A stretch of DNA of 21,786 nt. Origin: Candidatus Poribacteria bacterium. Lineage in GTDB: Bacteria > Abyssobacteria > SURF-5. Both the position numbers and the translations under genes were made by a program. The notes under the pieces are model-generated. The model was given only the letters and a program-made list of their open reading frames with translations. It searched no databases and was not told where the DNA came from. Positions 14,132 to 21,781 of this stretch are shown one piece after another. The stretch is from NCBI GenBank assembly GCA_016215705.1, contig JACRIR010000165.1, positions 1 through 21,786 on the forward strand. The letters run 5' to 3'. Numbering within the stretch: the stretch's first letter is position 1; every line of letters begins with the position of its first letter.

Positions 14132-15340
14132 TCAGTCGGCTTTTCCCCGGGGCGCGGCCACGGGCATTCTTTGCAGCCCTTTCCTGCGGATGAACGTAGG
14201 TATCTCCAGATTCTCTCTGAGGATTCTCTCGCTGCTCTTCGCAGGCAACACCTTCATCTTCTTATTGGCGCCCGCATGCCTGACGAAGGCGGGAGTATTG
14301 CCGAGCTCTTCTATGGAGAACAGTTCCATGGGTTTGCCCGGCTCATGCGCGGTCTGCTGCCTGGCCGCTTCCTCTTCGGTCTGGAAGCCGGTGGCAATCA
14401 CCGTCACCTTTATTTCATTTGTAAGGTCGGGATCGATGACCGCGCCGAAGATCACATTTGCCTCCTGGTCGGCGGCCCTCGAGACAATGGTTGCGGCTTC
14501 GTTCACCTCGTAGAGAGAGAGGTCGGTGCCGCCCACTATATTGATGATAACACCCTTGGCGCCGCTCATATCGGAGTTCTCAAGCAACGGCGATGAAATG
14601 GCCTTTTTTGCAGCCGCGATGGCGCGCCCTTCGCCCGAGGCCGAACCGACCCCCATGAGCGCCGACCCCTTTCCCGACATGATCCGGCGGACGTCGTTGA
14701 GATCGAGGTTGATGAGTCCCGTCATCGTTATCAGGCCGGAGATGCACTCGACGCCTTGCCTCAGGATGTCGTCGGCCATGCGAAAGGCCTCCACGATGGT
14801 CGTATTTTTGTTTATCATCTCGACCTCGAGGAGCTTTTGATTCGGCACGACGATCAAAGTGTCGACGCATTTTTTCAACTCCTCGATGCCCGCCTTTGCG
14901 TTGTCGTGCCGAGGCTTTCCCTCGAAATTAAACGGCTTCGTGATGATTGCGACTGTCAGCGCCCCCATGCTCTTTGCCACTTCGGCGATGACCGGGCCTG
15001 CGCCGGTCCCCGTGCCGCCGCCGAAACCGGCCGTCACAAACACCATCTCTGCTCCCTTCAGCGTCTCTCGAATCAGCTCCACGTCTTCGAGAGCGGCCTG
15101 TCTTCCGGTCTCGGGATTGCCGCCCGAGCCGCGGCCATTTGTGAGGACAGCGCCGACTTGCATTTTGACGGGCGCCCGCGAGCGTGTGAGCGCCTGGGAG
15201 TCAGTATTAACCGCGATAAATTCGACTCCGGTTATCTTGGCCTCGATCATGTGGTCTACCGCGTTGTTGCCGCCGCCGCCCACACCGATCACAATAAGAC
15301 GACCGCCCGCATTGGGTTCATCTATAAATTCAAAAGCCAT
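14132..15340 (-). CDS. ftsZ: Cell division protein FtsZ
   Basis: Tubulin-like GTPase that forms the Z-ring at midcell. The 402-residue protein shows VIGVGGGGNNAVDHM (17-31), AVNTDSQAL (43-51), NGRGSGGNPETG (68-79), the tubulin signature GGGTGTG (107-113), ITKPFNFEG, and the T7 loop INLDLNDVRRIM that completes the neighbour's active site. A short linker (about 320-376) leads to the conserved C-terminal peptide LEIPTFIRRK, which binds FtsA. The ATG has GGGAGGG upstream, 27 nt after the ftsA stop. Last gene of the dcw cluster; a 204-nt spacer follows. Confidence 0.98.
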   Translation of the reverse strand: MAFEFIDEPNAGGRLIVIGVGGGGNNAVDHMIEAKITGVEFIAVNTDSQALTRSRAPVKMQVGAVLTNGRGSGGNPETGRQAALEDVELIRETLKGAEMVFVTAGFGGGTGTGAGPVIAEVAKSMGALTVAIITKPFNFEGKPRHDNAKAGIEELKKCVDTLIVVPNQKLLEVEMINKNTTIVEAFRMADDILRQGVECISGLITMTGLINLDLNDVRRIMSGKGSALMGVGSASGEGRAIAAAKKAISSPLLENSDMSGAKGVIINIVGGTDLSLYEVNEAATIVSRAADQEANVIFGAVIDPDLTNEIKVTVIATGFQTEEEAARQQTAHEPGKPMELFSIEELGNTPAFVRHAGANKKMKVLPAKSSERILRENLEIPTFIRRKGLQRMPVAAPRGKAD

Positions 15341-15367
15341 TTTGTCAAGCCCTCCCGAAAGATTCCA

Positions 15368-16597
15368 CTAGAGATTTATCTTGAACCATTGTTTCATTCG
15401 CCCGATGAGTTTTCCTACCGGAGAGCCATTATCATTCCTGTTGCCGCGCCGCATGAGACCATAGCGCGCGAGGCCGGTGACAGTGGAATAGAGAGGATCA
15501 TCGAGTTTGTTGAAATCCTCGATGTTCTCGATGTACCGCGGTCTCCCTAACCTCACCGGACATCCGAATATTTCCTCGCTCATCTCGGTAACGCCGGGAA
15601 GGAGCGCGGCCCCTCCCGTGAGGACGATCCCGCCTGCGATAAGTTCCGCGTAACCGGTAAGCTGAATTTCCATTTGAATCAGGCGCACCAATTCATCCAT
15701 CCGGATTTCGATTATCTCGACGAGTTCTCGAAGCGGAATCTCACGGTCGCGCCGGTCCCCCACGCTGGGCACCGCGATTGTCTCGCCGTTCCGAACCATA
15801 GAAAGCAGGGCGCATCCGTGCGTCTTCTTGATGGCTTCAGCCTTCTCGTGCGGCGTGCGCAGGCCGACCGAAATGTCGCGAGTCACGTGTTCCCCGCCGA
15901 GACTGATGACCTCGCTGTGTCGTACGGAGCCGTTCAGATAGATGACGATATCCGAGGTGCCGCCGCCGATGTCCACTACCGCCACACCGAGATCCTTCTC
16001 GTCATCAGTCAGGATCGATTCCGCAGAGGCGAGGGGTTCGAGGACAACGCCTTCCATGTCGAACCCGGCTCGGTTGACACTTTTGATCAGGTTCTGCACG
16101 GAAGTGACCGCGCCTGTGATTATGTGAACGTCCACCTCGAGGCGCACGCCTAACATGCCGAGCGGGTCGCGGATGCCGTCCTGACCGTCGATTATGTAGC
16201 CGTAAGGGAGAACGTGGACGACTTCTCTGTCGATAGGGATCGCCACGGCCTTGGCGGCTTCTATGGCCCGGCGCACGTCCTCTTGCGTTATCTCCCTGTC
16301 ATGTTTTGCCACGCCGGTCATTCCGCGGCTGTTCAAGCTCTTGATGTGTCCGCCGGAAATGCCGATGACGACGGAGTTCGCCTCGAGGCCAGCCTGGGTC
16401 TCTGCTTCTTCGATGGCCTGCTGGATGGCGGCAATGGTCCGCTCGATATTTACGATGACTCCTTTTCTCAAACCCTCGGACTTGCTCTCGCCAAACCCCA
16501 GCACCCTGATTTTCTGGTCGGACCCCGATTCTCCGATAAGGGCGCATATTTTGTTCGTTCCAATGTCAAGACCTACCACCGGGGTTTCTCTTGCCAT
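15368..16597 (-). CDS. ftsA: Cell division protein FtsA
   Basis: Actin-like ATPase that tethers FtsZ to the inner membrane and recruits later division proteins. From the ATG at 16597 (GAGGGAG 5-6 nt upstream) the protein is 409 residues. Seen: phosphate-1 VVGLDIGTNKICALIGE (7-23), the 1C subdomain with G-I-S-G-G-H-I, phosphate-2 AVVDIGGGTSDIVIY, GGEHVTRDI, adenosine motif VLTGGAALLPGV, and a C-terminal amphipathic helix L-I-G-R-M-K-Q-W-F-K-I-N that serves as the membrane-targeting sequence. An in-frame ATG 19 codons upstream (16654) is open, but the extension is charged and not family-like. ftsQ lies upstream across a spacer containing a palindromic repeat; ftsZ follows. Confidence 0.97.
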   Translation of the reverse strand: MARETPVVGLDIGTNKICALIGESGSDQKIRVLGFGESKSEGLRKGVIVNIERTIAAIQQAIEEAETQAGLEANSVVIGISGGHIKSLNSRGMTGVAKHDREITQEDVRRAIEAAKAVAIPIDREVVHVLPYGYIIDGQDGIRDPLGMLGVRLEVDVHIITGAVTSVQNLIKSVNRAGFDMEGVVLEPLASAESILTDDEKDLGVAVVDIGGGTSDIVIYLNGSVRHSEVISLGGEHVTRDISVGLRTPHEKAEAIKKTHGCALLSMVRNGETIAVPSVGDRRDREIPLRELVEIIEIRMDELVRLIQMEIQLTGYAELIAGGIVLTGGAALLPGVTEMSEEIFGCPVRLGRPRYIENIEDFNKLDDPLYSTVTGLARYGLMRRGNRNDNGSPVGKLIGRMKQWFKINL

Positions 16598-16689
16598 GAT
16601 TGCTCCCTCACCTGCCTTCCGCTTTTCAAGCTCACGCCGACTGATTGGATTCAACTCCTAAAGAACGGAGTGTTCAGAACCCCTTCATT

Positions 16690-16782
16690 GGGGACATCGT
16701 GCGGCGAAGCGCCTTTTTTTCGGTGGAACGATGCGGCATCGTATCCCCGAAAAAGGCGAAGTCGCCCGGGGCTCATGTCCCC
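16690..16782 (-). repeat. Nested palindromic element of the GGGGACA family between ftsQ and ftsA
   Basis: Outer arms GGGGACAT (16690-16697) and ATGTCCCC (16775-16782) bound a 93-nt imperfect palindrome. Inside are paired CGAAGCGCC/GGCGAAGTCG segments and runs of T and A (16711-16717 and 16750-16754). The core 16722-16748 has perfect ACGATGC/GCATCGT arms like the hairpins at 3489 and 5881. The right arm includes the ftsQ stop codon. Confidence 0.75.
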
Positions 16783-17741
16783 TTGAATTTTGCGGGCACA
16801 ATTGAATCGAACCTCATGTCCACCCTTTCCAGATTGACTATCCGAAGTCGTTCGTTCTCGCTTATTGCCTCGGCTATCTTAATCAGTCTCCACAGTTTGT
16901 CCTCGAGGTCTTCGCCTGAGCCGAGGAACACGCTTGCGCCCGACTGCTCCGCAACCATGATGATGTTGGACGGATCGTCAATGTTTATTTCCGCCAGCCC
17001 AAGTTCCGGCGGCACATTCTTCTCACTCGCAATCCGAATCAACTCGAGAGCCCTGTCGATGCCTTCGACTCCAAGTGTGTCGCCCGGTTTCAGGCCTGCG
17101 AGCGCCTTGGCGGTAATGAGAGGCGCACAAATACTGTCTGATGGGTCGAATTGAGCGAGCACTTTGCCTTCCGAATCTATGTAAAGGAGTTCATCCGAGA
17201 CTGCCACCGCCACCGGTATGCGCTCGGTTATCTCTATATGGACTTCGTCAGGAAGCGCTCTTTCGATTCGCGCCTTGTCCACCCACGGTATTCGCCCGAT
17301 GGATGCCGCCGTCTCGGCAAGGCTCACCTGAAAGATGTTCATCCCTTCGCCTATTCCCGACTGCGCTATGACTTCCCTGGCGGTCACATGCGTATTCCCG
17401 CTGACGGCTATGTGCGAAATCGCAAACGTAGGAGATGTATTCAAATGGTGGAACACGTTGGCGCCCACACATACCAGAGCCGTTCCGAACAGAAATAGCT
17501 TTACGGCGGCCTTGACAGCGTTCGTGATCCTCTTCTTCCTTGCCATCACAACACGCTGTCGCCGCTTGACTCTCTGGTGGCGCTGCGGAGAGTTTCTGGC
17601 GGTTTGAATCATCTTCTTCTCGCCCTGGAATCTGCCCGCAAGAATCCGTCTCGGGTCGCCCTGCTCCAACACGTTGCGCAGAGCGCCCCATCCCATTACC
17701 AGCTTCGATTCAGTCTTTGTCGTTTTCTGCGCCACTCTCAA
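16773..17741 (-). CDS. ftsQ: Cell division protein FtsQ (POTRA domain)
   Basis: Bitopic division protein linking early and late divisome parts. Read from a TTG at 17741 that overlaps the murB stop by 4 nt (TTGA), it is 322 residues: a long basic cytoplasmic tail (1-77), one membrane segment (about 78-98), a POTRA domain (about 107-180: FAISHIAVSGNTHVTAREVI, IPWVDKARIERALPDEVHI), then the FtsQ beta domain ending V-D-M-R-F-D-S-I-V-P-A-K-F-K-G-T. The tail is longer than in E. coli FtsQ; inner starts (Met16, Met44, Met66) exist but none has a good ribosome binding site, so the start is uncertain. The last codons and TGA lie in the palindromic element at 16690-16782. The usual ddl between murB and ftsQ is missing. 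Confidence 0.92.
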   Translation of the reverse strand: MRVAQKTTKTESKLVMGWGALRNVLEQGDPRRILAGRFQGEKKMIQTARNSPQRHQRVKRRQRVVMARKKRITNAVKAAVKLFLFGTALVCVGANVFHHLNTSPTFAISHIAVSGNTHVTAREVIAQSGIGEGMNIFQVSLAETAASIGRIPWVDKARIERALPDEVHIEITERIPVAVAVSDELLYIDSEGKVLAQFDPSDSICAPLITAKALAGLKPGDTLGVEGIDRALELIRIASEKNVPPELGLAEINIDDPSNIIMVAEQSGASVFLGSGEDLEDKLWRLIKIAEAISENERLRIVNLERVDMRFDSIVPAKFKGT

Positions 17742-18646
17742 TCTCTTCCCAGTATCTCGATTTCCTCTTCGAGCTCGATTCCCGCCGAGCCGCGGACGCG
17801 GCCCTTGATTTCAGATATGATCCTCATGACATCGGCGGCGGTGGCCGAACCTGCGTTTATGATAAAGTTGGCGTGAACGTCTGAGACCATTGCGTCCCCG
17901 CTCATGTATCCCTTGAATCCGAGCGCGTCGATCAGCGCGCCGGCATGGCAGCCGGTAGGATTCTTGAAGACGCACCCCGCGCTCTTGAATCCGACGGGCT
18001 GGGTCTCGGCCCTTCGCGCCAGGTGTTCTTTCATCCGCGCGCGTATGGTTTCGGGTTCGGCGCGCGTCACGTTGAACTCGGCCTCGAGCACGACGCCGAA
18101 GGAGGCAATATCGGATTTCCTGTAATCGAAGCTGATCTCGTTTCTCGGGACTTTTCGGGTTTTCCCGGCCCCGGGAGTGTAAATCCGCGCGCCTGCCAGG
18201 ATATCGCCCATACTCACTCCCCATGCGCCTGCGTTTGCAACGAGCGCTCCCCCGACGCAACCCGGTATGCCGACGCAGAACTCGAGGCCCTGCAAGCCTT
18301 TTTCGGCGGCGAATCTGACCGCGCGGCCGAGAGACACACCCGCGCCGGCAATAATGCGTTCGCCCTCCGCCGCCAGGTTCCGGCAGGCGTCGCGCAGGCT
18401 TATCACCACGCCGTCAATGCCGCCATCGCGCACAAGCAGGTTCGTACCGTGACCGACCACCCTGTATGGGATATTTTTCTTCTCGCACACGTCGAGTAAT
18501 GCAAAGAAGTCTTCAAGGGTTTCGGGCGCCGCCCATGCGTCAACGGGTCCTCCTATCCCGAAAGAAGTGTGTTTCGACATGGGTTCATTTGCTTTCAGCG
18601 TGCCCTTCATGAGTCCCTTGAGTTCCTCGCAAATATCGTTGTCCAT
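17738..18646 (-). CDS. murB: UDP-N-acetylenolpyruvoylglucosamine reductase MurB
   Basis: FAD enzyme that reduces enolpyruvyl-UDP-GlcNAc to UDP-MurNAc. 302 residues, the size of the shorter (type II) MurB. Seen: N-terminal N-E-P-M-S-K-H-T-S-F-G-I-G-G-P (20-34), V-V-G-H-G-T-N-L-L-V (63-72), EFCVGIPGCVGGALVANAGA (122-141), the substrate Tyr-Arg pair in FDYRKS (173-178), SAGCVFKNP (222-230), and E-L-E-E-E-I near the end with the catalytic Glu at about 295. The proton-donor position, Ser in E. coli (GSFFKNP), is Cys225 here; this Cys variant is, to my knowledge, found in part of the family. The ATG is 49 nt after murC with no strong ribosome binding site. It runs into ftsQ by 4 nt. Confidence 0.97.
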   Translation of the reverse strand: MDNDICEELKGLMKGTLKANEPMSKHTSFGIGGPVDAWAAPETLEDFFALLDVCEKKNIPYRVVGHGTNLLVRDGGIDGVVISLRDACRNLAAEGERIIAGAGVSLGRAVRFAAEKGLQGLEFCVGIPGCVGGALVANAGAWGVSMGDILAGARIYTPGAGKTRKVPRNEISFDYRKSDIASFGVVLEAEFNVTRAEPETIRARMKEHLARRAETQPVGFKSAGCVFKNPTGCHAGALIDALGFKGYMSGDAMVSDVHANFIINAGSATAADVMRIISEIKGRVRGSAGIELEEEIEILGRD

Positions 18647-18695
18647 ATCCGAAATTCTTGAGCCCGCCAGGCGAGCTTCCTATGATCGATCCGTT

Positions 18696-20156
18696 TCAAA
18701 GGTTTCTCGTTCCGGCCGGCGCGCCGAACTTCCGGTTGACCCGACGCGCGATTTCGTCGGCTATTTTCCAGATGTCGCCTGCGCCGAGCACGAGCACGAC
18801 GTCCCCCGGCAAAAGTATGGCATCAACGGCGTCGGGCACACTCCACTTATCCTCAAAGAACTCGGCGGCCCCGTGTCCGAGGTCGCGGGCTATGTTCACG
18901 ATGTTCACGCCGCTCACTCCCGGCATCGGTTCTTCGCGCGCCTTGTATATCTCGGTTACAAACAGTTTGGAGGCCGGCAGCAGTGACTGTGCGAATTCTT
19001 TCGTAAAGAACTTCGTCCGACTGTACAAATGCGGCTGGAATATCGCGAGGATACGTTTGGCCCCGAAATGCGAAGCCGCATCCAGCGTGGCCGCTATCTC
19101 GGTCGGATGGTGCGCATAGTCCTCGACAACCAGCACGCCGCCCGTGTTAGCCTTGATTTGAAGTCTTCGCTCGACGCCGTCGTAAAGGAGAAGCCCTTCG
19201 CAAATCTGGTCGAAGGCCATACCAAGCCCGAGGCCGACTCCGATGGCGGCAAGCGTGTTCAACACGTTATGTTTTCCGGCAGCTCTGACTCGCACACGCC
19301 CAAGCGACCCGACGGGCGCCAGTTCCTTATTCGCATTCCTCACCTCGAAGGAGGTCTCGATGCGCTCAACGCCGTATCTGCCGTTCTGGAAGGCGGGCGG
19401 ATTCGTGTGAATCGAGGATGCTTCCAGATCGGCGGGATAGTTTATGGCATAAGTCACATGATTTGCGCGTATCTGCGGCAGGAGGTCGCGAACATTGGCA
19501 TCCTCCTTGTTAACCACCGAGAACCCGTAGAATGGGATTCGATTGACGAAATCGAGGAATGCCCGCTTTATCGCGTCTATCGTGCCGTAGTACTCGAGGT
19601 GTTCGGCGTCCACGCTTGTCACGACGGTGATGGTGGGGAACAGCTTCAGGAAGGAGCCGTCATGCTCGTCGGCTTCGGCCACCAGGAAATCGCCCGTGCC
19701 CCAGGACACATTGCTCCCCTTTCGATTGAGGATGCCGCCGATTATGGCCGTCGATTCTATGTCGGCCTTCTCGAGGATGGCGGCGATCAGCGAGGTCGTC
19801 GTGGTCTTTCCGTGGGTTCCCGCCACGGCGATGGCATTCGGCTTCAACCTCATCAAGTCCGCCAGCATTTCGCTTCGGGGGATACAGGGAATCTTTGCCG
19901 CTTGGGCCGCGAGTAATTCTGGATTATCTTTTCGTATGGCGGCGGAATAGACTACGATGCTTGCCCCTTGAACGTTCTCCGCCAAGTGGTCTTTGTAAAA
20001 GACCGCGCCGAGTTTTTCGAGACGGTCGGTAATTGCGCTCGACTGAATGTCAGAGCCTGAAACTTGATAACTCAGATTGAGAAGGATTTCGGCGAGGCCG
20101 CTCATGCCGATACCTCCGATCCCCACAAAATGGACTTTCTTGACGGGCTTAATCAC
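18696..20156 (-). CDS. murC: UDP-N-acetylmuramate--L-alanine ligase MurC
   Basis: ATP-dependent cytoplasmic ligase adding the first residue, L-Ala, to UDP-MurNAc. 486 residues in three Mur ligase domains: UDP-binding (HFVGIGGIGMSG at 9-20, VSGSD), central ATPase (P-loop GTHGKTTT at 113-120, V-A-E-A-D-E-H-D-G-S-F, H-L-E-Y-Y-G), and C-terminal (V-V-E-D-Y-A-H-H-P-T-E, F-Q-P-H-L-Y-S-R-T). The start is a GTG with GGAGA 6 nt upstream. It lies 23 nt after murG and 49 nt before murB, consistent with one transcript. Confidence 0.98.
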   Translation of the reverse strand: MIKPVKKVHFVGIGGIGMSGLAEILLNLSYQVSGSDIQSSAITDRLEKLGAVFYKDHLAENVQGASIVVYSAAIRKDNPELLAAQAAKIPCIPRSEMLADLMRLKPNAIAVAGTHGKTTTTSLIAAILEKADIESTAIIGGILNRKGSNVSWGTGDFLVAEADEHDGSFLKLFPTITVVTSVDAEHLEYYGTIDAIKRAFLDFVNRIPFYGFSVVNKEDANVRDLLPQIRANHVTYAINYPADLEASSIHTNPPAFQNGRYGVERIETSFEVRNANKELAPVGSLGRVRVRAAGKHNVLNTLAAIGVGLGLGMAFDQICEGLLLYDGVERRLQIKANTGGVLVVEDYAHHPTEIAATLDAASHFGAKRILAIFQPHLYSRTKFFTKEFAQSLLPASKLFVTEIYKAREEPMPGVSGVNIVNIARDLGHGAAEFFEDKWSVPDAVDAILLPGDVVLVLGAGDIWKIADEIARRVNRKFGAPAGTRNL

Positions 20157-20179
20157 TTACTTTCTCCGCTTCTCTTCAC

Positions 20180-21283
20180 TTATTCGAAGACCAGTTCAAA
20201 CAGAATGTTCACGATTCTCTCTGCCGCATCAGGCTTGCCGAATTGTTTGCTCCGGGACCGCATCAGGCTCAGCGCCTGCTCATTTTGCGAGAGCGCGTTT
20301 ATCCTGTCGGCCAGCCCCTTTCCCCCGAGTTCGCCGTTCATGATTATCTCCGCTGCGCCGGCCTCGACGACTGCGCGAGCGTTCAGTTCCTGATGCCTGT
20401 CCGTCGCATGAGGATACGGCACCAGGATCGCGGGCAATCCGACGGCTGCAATCTCGGCAAGAGTGCTGGCGCCCGCCCGCGACACGACAAGGTCAGCGGC
20501 AGTATATGCAATGACCATGTCGTCAATGAACTGAAAGACGACCGCGGAGAGACCAGCCCGGTCGCAGGCGTCTCTTACCCATCGGTAGTCTTCCTTCCCG
20601 GTCATGAAAACGAGTTGGAAACGCCTCGGATCAAGATGCGGTAGCGCGTCCACCATCGCAACGTTCAACGAATGAGCTCCACGGCTGCCGCCAAGCAAGA
20701 AGACCGTGAACTTGTCCGGATTCAGTCCAAGCTTTCGCCTCGAATCGGCGCGGTCGGCTGTTTCGAGGCGGCGCGGCAGGAAATCGGAGCGGATAGGATT
20801 ACCCACAGCCCGGGATGTCTTTCCGCGGAAATACTGCGACGATTTCTCGAAGTTAACGGCAAGGACGTCCGCGAAGCGGGCGGCCATGCGATTGGCCTTG
20901 CCCGGAACGCAGTTCTGCTCATGTATCACCGTTGGAATCCGCAGAATTCTTGCAGCGAGGACAGGCGGAAGGCTGACGTAGCCACCCGTGCCTATGACGG
21001 CCTGCGGTCGGAATCGAAACAGAATAGCCAGCGACTGAACGACCCCTACCGCCGCGCTCAGGGTCGAGCGAAGCTTCTTGAGAACGTTTCCGCTCGGCAA
21101 TCCCTCGACGATGATTGACCTGAACGGTATCATCTTCTCGGCGGCGACGCGCTCTTCAAGGGATCCCTTTTTCCCGAGATACATGAGCTGGAGATTAGGG
21201 TCCCGTCTCTTCAGTTCTTCGGCGATGGCGACTGCGGGGAACACATGTCCGCCGGTGCCGCCGCCCGCAAGCGCAACTTTCAT
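20180..21283 (-). CDS. murG: Undecaprenyl-PP-MurNAc-pentapeptide GlcNAc transferase MurG
   Basis: Peripheral inner-membrane GT-B glycosyltransferase that converts lipid I to lipid II. 367 residues. Seen: first glycine loop GGGTGGHVFPAVAIA (7-21), second loop GTGGYVS (98-104), I-H-E-Q-N (120-124), LLGGSRGAHSLN (196-207), and the UDP-GlcNAc site SRAGASTLAE with Glu277 followed by LVPYPHATDRHQ. GAGGA lies 6 nt before the ATG. It is the first gene of the leftward dcw run in the window; upstream is about 500 nt of repeat elements instead of ftsW, which is the usual neighbour. Confidence 0.98.
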   Translation of the reverse strand: MKVALAGGGTGGHVFPAVAIAEELKRRDPNLQLMYLGKKGSLEERVAAEKMIPFRSIIVEGLPSGNVLKKLRSTLSAAVGVVQSLAILFRFRPQAVIGTGGYVSLPPVLAARILRIPTVIHEQNCVPGKANRMAARFADVLAVNFEKSSQYFRGKTSRAVGNPIRSDFLPRRLETADRADSRRKLGLNPDKFTVFLLGGSRGAHSLNVAMVDALPHLDPRRFQLVFMTGKEDYRWVRDACDRAGLSAVVFQFIDDMVIAYTAADLVVSRAGASTLAEIAAVGLPAILVPYPHATDRHQELNARAVVEAGAAEIIMNGELGGKGLADRINALSQNEQALSLMRSRSKQFGKPDAAERIVNILFELVFE

Positions 21284-21309
21284 GGAAGTCCTCTATCTTC
21301 GTCAACTGC

Positions 21310-21441
21310 CTAGTGTAGTGTCTCTAACGCTTCTTTACATTGATCTTCGGGGACAGTCCCGATTCTACGGCGCAAAGCGCCCGTAAATCCGGGACGGTCC
21401 CCTTCGCAGCGCTTCAAGTTATTTCTGAGACACTACACTAG
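21310..21441. mobile_element. CTAG-bounded MITE-like element 1
   Basis: 132 bp with perfect 15-bp terminal inverted repeats: CTAGTGTAGTGTCTC (21310-21324) and its reverse complement (21427-21441). The inside is itself a palindrome: GGGGACAGTCCCGATT (from 21349) faces a matching arm ending GGTCCCC (21402), followed on both sides toward the centre by CGGCGC/GCGCCCG around AAA. No coding potential. Probably a non-autonomous element. Confidence 0.75.
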
Positions 21442-21545
21442 TAAAGAGACACACTAATTGCGAAACATTAGGCCGAATGAGTTCCCATTTCCAAAAGCTC
21501 ATGCGCCATTTGTAATGTTTTACTGTTTCTGTGTCGACATACTAG
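21438..21545. mobile_element. CTAG-bounded MITE-like element 2
   Basis: 108 bp sharing its left CTAG with element 1 and its right CTAG with element 3. The ends align without gaps over 33 bp with 23 identities, including CTAGTA, GACACA and AAACATTA blocks. The terminal repeats are more diverged than those of elements 1 and 3, suggesting greater age. Confidence 0.6.
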
Positions 21546-21651
21546 TGTGCTGAGTCATAAAGACGTAATCAGTTCCATGGGCCAAAATCTCAGCAAAATC
21601 GGACAAAACCGCATGTAACTTCATAAACGAATTAATGACTCAGGACACTAG
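21542..21651. mobile_element. CTAG-bounded MITE-like element 3
   Basis: 110 bp. The left end CTAGTGTGCTGAGTCAT (21542-21558) matches the reverse complement of the right end (21635-21651) at 16 of 17 positions, with weaker matching further in. The AT-rich inside has no coding potential. Shares CTAG with both neighbours. Confidence 0.75.
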
Positions 21652-21781
21652 TAGAGCGCTTCCTAAGTAACGTTGCAATAGCCATAAAGAACGAGATTCT
21701 TCGCTTCGCTCAGAATGACGGTTATTGTTAGGCTCATCCTCAAAATGCTTATGCTATGTTATTTAGGAAACGCGGTACTAG
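21648..21781. mobile_element. CTAG-bounded MITE-like element 4
   Basis: 134 bp. The left end CTAGTAGAGCGCTTCCTAAG aligns with the reverse complement of the right end (CTAGTACCGCGTTTCCTAAA) over 35 bp with 27 identities. Near its middle it carries ATTCTTCGCTTCGCTCAGAA, a small imperfect hairpin (ATTCT/AGAAT) of a type that I associate with dispersed repeats in many bacterial genomes. It ends 5 nt before the window end. Confidence 0.65.

Noticed and set aside
15321-15351. TTGACA and TATAGA 16 bp apart on the minus strand, a near-perfect promoter
   Set aside because: The -10 box lies inside the ftsZ coding sequence, so any transcript would begin after the ftsZ start codon and there is no useful internal start. 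Likely chance, with the TTGACA falling between the ribosome binding site and the ATG.
14756-15550. 264-codon plus-strand open frame across ftsZ and ftsA
   Set aside because: Antisense shadow of two highly conserved genes; translation rich in His/Arg/Asp with no domain.
21310-21781. CRISPR-like or tandem-repeat array
   Set aside because: The units are inverted repeats with different sequences, not direct repeats with spacers.
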